This document shows positions 54,319 to 61,592 of a stretch of 64,000 bases of DNA, piece by piece. This stretch comes from Pirellula staleyi DSM 6068 (GTDB lineage: Bacteria > Planctomycetota > Planctomycetia > Pirellulales > Pirellulaceae), in the NCBI RefSeq assembly GCF_000025185.1, contig NC_013720.1, positions 2,046,001-2,110,000 of the forward strand, in the 5' to 3' direction. The stretch's first letter is position 1. The number at the start of each line of letters is the position of its first letter. The notes beneath the pieces were generated by a model. The model saw nothing but the letters and a program-made list of their open reading frames with translations. It was not told the origin of the DNA and did no database searches. Both the position numbers and the translations under genes were made by a program.

Positions 54319-55605
54319 ATGGTTCCCAGTCGGCGGCCGCAAGGTTTTTCGAATTCCGCAACATCCCCACGTCCGCTGGTTCCAGCGCCAGGGGAAGAGA
54401 TTCCAACCGCGCGCGTGAAGAGCGTTGGACGCCATCCCACGATCTATCGCAAACGTGTCGAGGATGTCGATCGTCATGCTAAGCCGGGCGATCTGCTCGC
54501 GGTTTACGACCTCGATAATCAAATGATCGGCTACGGTCTGTTCAACCCGCGCAGCGAAATCGCGATCCGGATGATTCGCTTCGAGTATGAGTTGCCCGAC
54601 GATCAGTTTTGGGACGAACTGCTCAAAAGTGCCGTCCAGCTGCGCCGCGATGTGCTGAAGCTCGACGAAGTGACCAACAGCTACCGTGTGATTCATGCCG
54701 AAGCGGATGGATTGCCGGGACTTGTGGTCGATCGGCATGGGAGTGTCTTGTCGGCTGAAGCGTTCAGCTTGGCGATGTACCAACGTGCGCCAGAAATTCT
54801 CGAGCGACTCTCGAAGCTGCTGGGGACCGAGCAAACCATTTTGCGGACCTCCCCTGCCTCGCTCGCACAAGAAGGATTTGAAGCCGAGCCGGTCATCACC
54901 GGCACCATGCCTTCGCGCGTGGTGATCGAAGAGTTTGGCACACGCTTCAAGGTCGATTTTGCCGAGGGGCATAAGACTGGATTCTTCTGCGATCAACGCG
55001 AAAATCGGAAGCAACTCGCTAGTTTTTGCAAAGATAAGACAGTGCTCGATCTCTGCTGCTATACCGGCGGATTTGCCGTGCAAGCAAAGAAACTGGGTGG
55101 GGCGAGCGAGGTGATTGGCGTCGATCTCGACGAAGAGCCGCTGAAGCTTGCGAAAGAAAATGCCAACCTCAATCAGGTCCGCTGTCGCTTTGTGCAAGCC
55201 GATGCGTTTGCCTACATGCGCGACATGCAAAGTTCGGGTCGCAAGTTCGATGTCGTGGTGCTCGATCCTCCGAAACTGATTCGCTCGCGCGCTGAAATCG
55301 AAGAGGGAACGCGCAAGCACTTCGCGCTCAACCGTCTGGCGATGCAACTCGTCGCGCCGGGCGGAGTGATGCTCAGCTGCACTTGTGCGGGACTGTTGCC
55401 ACTGAGTGAATTTCTGCAGCTCATCTATGCCGCAGCGCGACAAGCGGGGCCTGAAGTGCTCGCAGCCACAGAGGAGCATAAGGCGCGTTATGCAGCGCGG
55501 CAGGTGCAGATTTTCTCGAAGTCGGGAGCTGCCGCCGATCATCCGGTCGCGACCAATTGCCCCGAAGGGGAATACTTGCAAGCGGTTTGGATGAGGCTGA
55601 TGTAG
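54319..55605 (+). CDS. Class I rRNA methyltransferase, RlmI-like
   Basis: A 428-residue SAM-dependent methyltransferase of the RlmI/YccW group, which methylates a cytosine in 23S rRNA. The N-terminal PUA region reads RHPTIYRKRVEDVDRHAKPG and LLAVYDLDNQMIGYGLFNP. An EEHAD-like central domain (GLPGLVVDRHGSVLS) follows. The Rossmann core has VLDLCCYTGGFAVQAKKLGG, IGVDLDEEPL and the catalytic motif FDVVVLDPPKL, with the second cysteine in LSCTCAG. A TTG at 54274 would add 15 residues; the ATG at 54319 is preferred. The HisA-like gene starts 3 bp after its stop. Confidence 0.93.
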   Translation: MVPSRRPQGFSNSATSPRPLVPAPGEEIPTARVKSVGRHPTIYRKRVEDVDRHAKPGDLLAVYDLDNQMIGYGLFNPRSEIAIRMIRFEYELPDDQFWDELLKSAVQLRRDVLKLDEVTNSYRVIHAEADGLPGLVVDRHGSVLSAEAFSLAMYQRAPEILERLSKLLGTEQTILRTSPASLAQEGFEAEPVITGTMPSRVVIEEFGTRFKVDFAEGHKTGFFCDQRENRKQLASFCKDKTVLDLCCYTGGFAVQAKKLGGASEVIGVDLDEEPLKLAKENANLNQVRCRFVQADAFAYMRDMQSSGRKFDVVVLDPPKLIRSRAEIEEGTRKHFALNRLAMQLVAPGGVMLSCTCAGLLPLSEFLQLIYAAARQAGPEVLAATEEHKARYAARQVQIFSKSGAAADHPVATNCPEGEYLQAVWMRLM

Positions 55606-55608
55606 ATC

Positions 55609-56364
55609 GTGAAAAACGTCGTGCAGCCGCGCGTCATTCCGGTGATTGATCTGCTGGGCGGCATTGTTGTACGTGGCGTTGCCGGGCGAAGAAGTGAGTA
55701 TCGACCACTCGAAAGTCAGGTCACGCGCAGCATCGAGCCCGCGATCGTGGCCCGCGATCTGGTGCACGCAACGCGCGCCACCGCGCTCTATGTGGCCGAT
55801 CTCGATGCGATACAAAAAGGCCAGCGCTCGCTGTCGATTTACGAGCAGATGGGGGCCAGCGGCGCGAGGCTGTGGCTCGATGTCGGCATCGCGTCGCGGG
55901 CCGATGCGCTGCGGTTTTGCGCCGAACTTGCCCATTCCGAAATACCGGCCGATTTGGTGATCGGGCTTGAGTCGATCGAAACTGCAGCGAGCTTGGTTGA
56001 ACTCGGCGCGATGGCTCGCGATGAGCTTTCAGGAAGTGCGATCTTCAGCGTCGATATGCGCGCTGGCCAATTGATTTCAGTCGCTGCGGAGCTTGCTAGT
56101 CGCATGCCACTTGAGCTTGCGTCGCTGGCTGTGCGGAGCGGATTCACGCGGATTTTGCTGCTCGATCTGAGCGCTGTTGGTGTGGCCAGCGGAATTCCCA
56201 CGCTTGCGCTCGCGCGGCAATTGCGCGACGCGTGGGGAAGTGCCATCGAGATTATCGTAGGAGGAGGCGTGCGCTCGAGCGATGATCTGCTCGCAGCTTC
56301 GCAAGCTGGCGCTGATGCCGTTTTAGTTGCGAGCGCTATCCACAGCCGCGCAATTCGCTTTTGA
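55609..56364 (+). CDS. HisA/HisF-related TIM-barrel protein
   Basis: A 251-residue protein related to HisA and HisF but outside both. The start VIPVIDLLGGIVVRGVAGRR matches the hisA/hisF-related family (TIGR00734-like), with LYVADLDAIQKGQ, LLLDLSAVGVASG (where HisA has its catalytic Asp) and the phosphate-binding EIIVGGGVRSSDDLLAA. Members of this family occur in methanogens, methylotrophs and planctomycetes that possess tetrahydromethanopterin C1 metabolism; that association is recollection. It starts at a GTG 3 bp after the RlmI-like gene. No other C1 gene is in the window. Confidence 0.85.
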   Translation: MKNVVQPRVIPVIDLLGGIVVRGVAGRRSEYRPLESQVTRSIEPAIVARDLVHATRATALYVADLDAIQKGQRSLSIYEQMGASGARLWLDVGIASRADALRFCAELAHSEIPADLVIGLESIETAASLVELGAMARDELSGSAIFSVDMRAGQLISVAAELASRMPLELASLAVRSGFTRILLLDLSAVGVASGIPTLALARQLRDAWGSAIEIIVGGGVRSSDDLLAASQAGADAVLVASAIHSRAIRF

Positions 56365-56407
56365 TCGCGCCTGCTATGGCAAAGCGATTTAGCAAAAAAC
56401 GACCAGC

Positions 56408-56473
56408 GCGATGCGAGTGTTAGAGAACATTCGTATCGCACCGGTCTCACGAAATCCGGGGTTGATAAACCCC
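56408..56473. terminator. Two adjacent hairpins between convergent genes
   Basis: A 14-bp stem with two G-T pairs and an AGAG loop (56408-56421 with 56426-56439) is followed by GGGGTT (56458-56463)/AACCCC (56468-56473). They lie between the convergent HisA-like and hemerythrin-like genes and probably terminate one or both transcripts. Confidence 0.5.
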
Positions 56474-56561
56474 TCTCGTCTGTGCTTTTTGCCACCGGGA
56501 TATTCGTAGCTAAAGAGATCCCAGTCACGCAGCACAGTTACTCTTGAGCAATCTCGACTCG

Positions 56562-57041
56562 CTAGTCGCCACAGCCGAGATCGCAGTCGTACGCTTCGAA
56601 AATCAGCTCGCGTTCGGCACGTTCGTGCTCGCGCAGCTGACGATCAAACTGCAGGAACCGGTCGCCAATCCAGATCGTGAGTTCCGCCTCGTGCTCGTCG
56701 TAGAACTTATGTTCCGCTTCGTCGAGCAGATCGCAGAAATTGGCATACAGCTCTTGATGTTCGCTGCGCAAGGCTTCCGCACGCTGCGAAAGTCGAGGGG
56801 CCACTTGTACCGGATCTTCGAAATAGCCGTACGCTTCTTCCAGGGCAAAGTGGAGCGCGAGTTGATCGCGCAGCAGCTCCAGCCGATCGAGCAGCGTACG
56901 ACACATCTGCGGCGCAATCGGACGCGATATGCGATGCCGCAAGTCGTCGAGCAGTTGCCAAAGTTCTTGATGGACTTCTTTGATTTCTTCGAGAAACGCA
57001 GCGTTCACTGTGAGTGTCGCCGTGATAGTTGTCACGTGCAT
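56562..57041 (-). CDS. Hemerythrin-like (HHE) protein
   Basis: A 159-residue four-helix protein resembling the hemerythrin HHE cation-binding family. Candidate metal ligands are His-24 (EEIKEVHQELWQ), His-64 and Glu-68 (LALHFALEEAYGYF), His-93 (RSEHQELYANF) and the C-terminal HERAERELI. It may bind a di-iron centre and sense or store oxygen or nitric oxide. The ATG at 57041 has a strong AAGGAGA ribosome site, which decides the start over the longer frame. It is monocistronic, convergent with the HisA-like gene. Confidence 0.82.
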   Translation of the reverse strand: MHVTTITATLTVNAAFLEEIKEVHQELWQLLDDLRHRISRPIAPQMCRTLLDRLELLRDQLALHFALEEAYGYFEDPVQVAPRLSQRAEALRSEHQELYANFCDLLDEAEHKFYDEHEAELTIWIGDRFLQFDRQLREHERAERELIFEAYDCDLGCGD

Positions 57042-58062
57042 ATGACAATCTCCTTCCAAAAGGGACTACCAGTCGCATCGCTGCTGCGAGCATCTCCGGC
57101 GTCTACGCAGTCGGCCGATGTACTTGGTGCAATGAAGTGGGAGATGCATGCTCGATGAGCCAACTGTCGCGCGAAGGAGTTGTATCCATCGACTCCCTAC
57201 TTCACGTGTAGTGGCTGCTAATCATCGAGCCACTGCTGCGTGAAGCTAGCGCGAACTGTCGAGCAAAACGATCTCGAGTGCTGAAACCTTGCTGAAATAA
57301 AGGGACTCCGCCTCACAAGTTCCACGTCTGCTGAAAACCTTTCCGAAAGATTGCCTAAGATACGGATCTTCAAAACTATCTGCGGCTCCCATGTTATCGA
57401 CGACGAATATGAAGGACGAAACATCGAGCCCGTTCAAACATCGGGGACGAAAACAGCGGTGCTTTGCGGCGTGCTTTCACCCATCCTCAAGCGACGCTTC
57501 TAGTTGACGACAGCGCAGCAGTGAGCGCGATTTCACCAAAGGGGGACTGATGCTGAAGGAACAGAATTGGGAGTTTGCGATACGAATTCAGACTCTCGCA
57601 GCGATCGCTGGCGACCCTGCGGACTGACCGACAATCGAGGGATCTAATCGACTGGTGGGGGTACCAGAATGTGGATACCGGCCCGTCTGTATCGGATGGC
57701 GAGTGACAGAAAAGTGCCTCGTGGCAAGTCACGCCGCCGAATATTCAAATCGGACGAAATTCCCTGAGTTTCCGGGAGATTTCGCCAGTGGCTTCCTGGT
57801 GATTTCGAGCAGTCAAAACATTCCATCACCAAGAGTCATGCTAGGAAGTCGCCCGAGCAGAGTCAAATCTATTCGGCACAAAATTGGACCAAGTTCTTCG
57901 CAAAAAATTAGCCTGATTTTCATCCGCTCCGGATGTACTCGGTGAATATCGCGAAACACCGCAGCGGTGTCGCTCGCGGGGAGTGCTGCGCCCTAATCGA
58001 CTGAACGTTCGACCGGCAGCACGAGACCGAAGTTGGCCTGTGGGCTGGGAAGAGAGCTTGTC
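57042..58062. other. AT-richer 1-kb region without a recognisable gene
   Basis: About 1 kb with no gene I can support. Three 60-base samples (57301-57360, 57781-57840, 57841-57900) have 48-50% G+C, clearly below the surrounding coding sequence. Short frames on both strands have no domain, poor codon character and no ribosome site. I find no terminal repeats, transposase fragments or tRNA. It may be a decayed gene, a transferred remnant or a regulatory or RNA-coding region. Confidence 0.5.
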
Positions 58063-58689
58063 ATGTTGCGAAGGTCGTGCGTTGCACAGCCGAGGTTGAT
58101 CAACCGCCGCGCTGTGCTAGGAGCCTTGCTGGCTGCTGGCGTTTTGGCAGCCAGTGGTTGTGGCGAATCGGGTGGTCGAGCCCGTGTGCCGGTCCCTCGC
58201 GCCTCGGGTGACGAGGATGTCGAAAGCACTGGCCTGATGGGAGCGATCGAAGGGGTGGCCCGCGATGCAGCCCAGCTTGCCACCGGGGCGCGCGGGAGCA
58301 TCGATCTCACGCTCGATCCGCCGCTGAAACTCGACGTCTGCCGCGCTTTGCGAACTCCTTCTGCTGCAGGACGTAGTGGCACGCTGCAACTCACATCGCA
58401 GCTCGATCCCAAAGAAAAAGAAACCTTTCCGGCGGTGATGGTGTGGGCCGATTTAGGAGAATCGTCGCTCGAGGCACTCGTCGGAAAAACAGTGCCTGCG
58501 ACACTGTTCATTCAGCGCGAGGAAACTTCCGGCACCTGGCATTCGCCTCTCGCCTCTCCGGTGATGTTGCAAGTCGCTGCTGTCGACTCACTCACCGTCA
58601 CGCTGAAGCTCGAAAATATCCCCCTCGCGCGAGCCGATGGCGAAGAGCAAGTCACGATCAACGGCACATTGGTAGGAGCAATTCAATGA
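58063..58689 (+). CDS. Hypothetical lipoprotein
   Basis: A 208-residue lipoprotein with a lipobox at LAASGC after a basic start (RRSCVAQPRLINRRAVLGAL). The mature part has a Gly/Arg-rich linker and an IgG-like beta domain (SGTLQLTSQLDPKEKETFPA, VTLKLENIPLARADGEEQVT). No family recognised. The ATG at 58063 with AAGAGAG upstream is preferred over the TTG at 58033. Its TGA overlaps the start of the next gene by 4 bp, so the lipoprotein and the large secreted protein are translationally coupled and probably work together. Confidence 0.78.
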   Translation: MLRRSCVAQPRLINRRAVLGALLAAGVLAASGCGESGGRARVPVPRASGDEDVESTGLMGAIEGVARDAAQLATGARGSIDLTLDPPLKLDVCRALRTPSAAGRSGTLQLTSQLDPKEKETFPAVMVWADLGESSLEALVGKTVPATLFIQREETSGTWHSPLASPVMLQVAAVDSLTVTLKLENIPLARADGEEQVTINGTLVGAIQ

Positions 58690-60698
58690 GCAACACAGTT
58701 GTGATTGACTCCATCGACAGTCGCAGATGCACGCGCGGCACAACAACGAGCCCCCTTCAAGCGTTGCAGTTACCAGCGTCGCTGGCGCGACACTTAGTCC
58801 GCATGCTCACCACCATTCTTTGCGCGTTGTTTGTATTCCTTGCATGGAGCTTGCCAGCCGCAGCGCATCCCTCAACATCCGACCCCGATGCGCCGCTGGT
58901 CGTGCGTAGCGACGAGATCAGCCGCGCGCAAGCTGCTGCTGGCTACGCGCTGGCCAAGTCGATTCGACAAAGCCTCGACGAACTACTCGCAAAGCGAGCC
59001 AACGGAGCACTCGCCTCGGGCGATCTACTGAAAGTGGGGGACATCTATTCGAGCATCGCGACGCTCGGACGAATTGCCACCACACTCACCGCGCGTGGCG
59101 AAGCGGCGGGAGCCGATCTGCAGCAACGTCGGCTCGCCATGACGACCCAAACTCGACTGCTTGCCAAAGAGATCATGAAAGCTCCTGGCTTTCCGATGCA
59201 AACGATCCGAGCAGCCGCAGATCGCACCCTTGCTGAATGCGAGCGTCAGATTCCCGGCATCAAGCAAATGATCAGCGCCGGACAAGTGGAGCAAGCTTCG
59301 ACCCAGCTCGAAATCATCCTCAGCAAGCTTCAGGCTGCGACCATATGGTTCGAGGGAACCAGCGATGGCCCTGCGAAATATCTCTCGCCGTTTGTGGGGC
59401 TGCGTAACGAAACCGACGAACTACTTCAGCAGCACGCAATAGGTTTGCTCGCCAAGCAGCTGACCGATCAGTTGGCGGCAGAGCGTCCGGTGATCGCCGA
59501 CCGTCTCGCCAAAATCGAGCAACTTCCCGCGCTGGTGAAATCGGCCGGGCATGCCGAAATCGCTGGCGTTGGGGGAGATGGCCCGCCGCTTCTGGTAGCG
59601 CTGGCCGACGAACAAGCGGCCATTCAGGTGCTGCTGACACGTGCTATCGCTAAAGCCAATCTGCTCACGATTGCCAAATCCGAAGGGGCCAAGATCGGCG
59701 CCGAACTCGAAGCGCAGCAAAAGGTGCTCGGTGAAAAAACGATCGCGGCCATGAAAGAGCTCTGCGTTGTGATGGTCGAGCGGACCGATGCCGCCGACGG
59801 AGCGAAGTTCTACGACGACCTGATGGCGGCAGCGGGGAAACTCGGACGGCACTACAGCATCGAGGAGATCGATGCGATCATCGCCCCTGCCCTGCCGCCG
59901 CTGCTGGCCAAGTCGACCGGACTCGAAGCCGAGATTCAAAGCTACCAGGCGCGGACCGATGATCTGCTCCGGTGGCGGCACCGCGTCGCAGAAGCGCGTG
60001 GAAAGTATCTCAGCAGCGGTCGCGATAAGCGGATCTCGGGGGTGTTGCTCGAGAACGGTTTGGCCCAAGGTGCCAAGGCCGGGCTCTACGCCACGGCCAA
60101 CCCTGGTCCTAAGAGCATGCAGATTTGCAGCCCCGCGAGCGACATTCTCGCTCGGCTGCGCGCGGACGTTGTGGGCAAACCTTGCACGGTGTTCGACGTG
60201 GTTGGCAGCGGCGCCCCCTCGGGTCGCGTCGTCGGAACGCTCGATGACCGGGTCTACACCCGCATGGCCATATTCGGCTCGACCAAGCTCGATTTGCAGG
60301 TGAGTCAGCTCACCAAAGAGCTCGCTGCGGAAAGCAGCGTCCCACGGACGGTTCGAGCGTCGGTCGCCCTGCAAACAGCCAAGGATCGCTGCTTTTCCCG
60401 TGTCGGGGGACCGATTGAAGAGTGCACGCTCGAATCACTCCTGCCCCGCATGGCGGGACTTTCCGAAGGGGCCGCCTCGATGTTTCGCGTCGGTCCGCTG
60501 GTCGAACCGATCTCCGGCGACCTAGCCGGCCACGTGCTGGTGCGAGTCGATGTCGCCCCGCAATGGGTTCAGCATCTCCATTTCTATACCGAACTGGACG
60601 TCCCTGCCCCGCCAGCCACCCCTGCCGGGGTTCCCGCTCCTGGCACCCCTGCTACGCCCCCTTCGGCGATTGACGAGAACGAACTGAAAGCCGGTTAG
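58686..60698 (+). CDS. Large hypothetical secreted protein
   Basis: A 670-residue protein I do not recognise. A hydrophobic signal or anchor (MLTTILCALFVFLAWSLPAA) lies at about residues 40-60, so either a 39-residue cytoplasmic leader precedes it or the true start is the ATG at 58803; the 4-bp overlap with the lipoprotein gene favours 58686. The rest is helical and Ala-rich (IRQSLDELLAKRANGALASG; LQQRRLAMTTQTRLLAKEIM), with a probable beta domain in the last 200 residues and a Pro-rich tail. A helical, coiled surface or periplasmic protein is the best description. Confidence 0.78.
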   Translation: MSNTVVIDSIDSRRCTRGTTTSPLQALQLPASLARHLVRMLTTILCALFVFLAWSLPAAAHPSTSDPDAPLVVRSDEISRAQAAAGYALAKSIRQSLDELLAKRANGALASGDLLKVGDIYSSIATLGRIATTLTARGEAAGADLQQRRLAMTTQTRLLAKEIMKAPGFPMQTIRAAADRTLAECERQIPGIKQMISAGQVEQASTQLEIILSKLQAATIWFEGTSDGPAKYLSPFVGLRNETDELLQQHAIGLLAKQLTDQLAAERPVIADRLAKIEQLPALVKSAGHAEIAGVGGDGPPLLVALADEQAAIQVLLTRAIAKANLLTIAKSEGAKIGAELEAQQKVLGEKTIAAMKELCVVMVERTDAADGAKFYDDLMAAAGKLGRHYSIEEIDAIIAPALPPLLAKSTGLEAEIQSYQARTDDLLRWRHRVAEARGKYLSSGRDKRISGVLLENGLAQGAKAGLYATANPGPKSMQICSPASDILARLRADVVGKPCTVFDVVGSGAPSGRVVGTLDDRVYTRMAIFGSTKLDLQVSQLTKELAAESSVPRTVRASVALQTAKDRCFSRVGGPIEECTLESLLPRMAGLSEGAASMFRVGPLVEPISGDLAGHVLVRVDVAPQWVQHLHFYTELDVPAPPATPAGVPAPGTPATPPSAIDENELKAG

Positions 60699-60995
60699 TG
60701 ATTGTAAGTGTTTTCTAAATAATGACTTGCGGTATGGTGCAGTTGGCGTGTGTCTTTTGTCGGATGGCAGCGATTGTCGACAGTTTGCTAGCTCCGACTT
60801 GACGAAGATTTGTTACTTTCGATGATTTTTGGGTGGCCTTCGCGACCTGAAAGCCCCATAATTGGCCCGAAGGTTGTTGAAACAGCGATGGACGATTTCG
60901 TCCACCCTGCTGTCGGGCTGGAATCTGTCGCCGCTCGGTTTCGAGCCCCGGCTGTTCCACTTCGTCGATCGCTTCCCCCTGCTAGATCGTTCGCT

Positions 60996-61487
60996 ATGTC
61001 GCAAGCCACCACGATTCGCGATGCATCCTCCCGCGCTGCTGAAGGCAACGCGACGGATCGTCCTGCTGGTGGTTTTGAACTAGTCGATTTCGCAAAGGTG
61101 GCGGGGGTCGCCTGCCCCTGCGGAGTCGCGCGACGTGGTTTCGCCGATGTGGCCGATTTCCCCGGCACCGTGCACGTCACCGAGATCGCCCTCGACGCCG
61201 CAGCTCACTTCCACAAAACACTCACCGAGACCTACTACTTCCTGGAGTGCGAACCAGGCGCACAAATGCAGCTGGGAAGCGACATCCTGGATGTCCACCC
61301 CGGCCTGTGTGTGATGATTCGACCGGGCACGTTGCACCGCGCGATCGGACGCATGAAAGTGCTGATCATGGTGCTCCCCAAGTTTGATCCGCAAGATGAA
61401 TGGCTCCCCGACGGAAGTTGGGCCGGCCATGCGCATTCGAAGTTGATTCAGCAGAGCCAGCTGAATTCCCCCAACCACGAACATTAG
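60996..61487 (+). CDS. Cupin domain protein
   Basis: A 163-residue single-domain cupin. Metal ligands of motif 1 are in HFHKTLTETYYFLE (His-71, His-73, Glu-79), motif 2 is IRPGTLHRAIG (His-114), so a metal-binding beta-barrel is expected. The first 25 residues are Ala-rich and the next stretch holds a CPC motif (Cys-40, Cys-42). Small cupins act as dioxygenases, isomerases or sugar-binding proteins, and this one cannot be resolved further. The ATG at 60996 is preferred; the longer frame from 60810 reads through non-coding sequence. Confidence 0.82.
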   Translation: MSQATTIRDASSRAAEGNATDRPAGGFELVDFAKVAGVACPCGVARRGFADVADFPGTVHVTEIALDAAAHFHKTLTETYYFLECEPGAQMQLGSDILDVHPGLCVMIRPGTLHRAIGRMKVLIMVLPKFDPQDEWLPDGSWAGHAHSKLIQQSQLNSPNHEH

Positions 61488-61592
61488 TGCTGACACGAAC
61501 CACTGAGACAACAAACTCGGGAAACTTAGCGTTCGAAGTTTAGCTTTCCCTCGTACCGCCCCACCCTCCCGCCTCCCGCGCAGGTGCTAGTA

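Noticed and set aside
54088-55935. A 615-codon open frame on the minus strand
   Set aside because: It lies antisense to the RlmI-like and HisA-like genes, which have clear domains and motifs on the plus strand. Long antisense frames are expected in this GC-rich sequence.
57246-57945. Short frames in the AT-richer region
   Set aside because: None has a ribosome site, domain or consistent codon character; I describe the region as empty and do not call pseudogenes.
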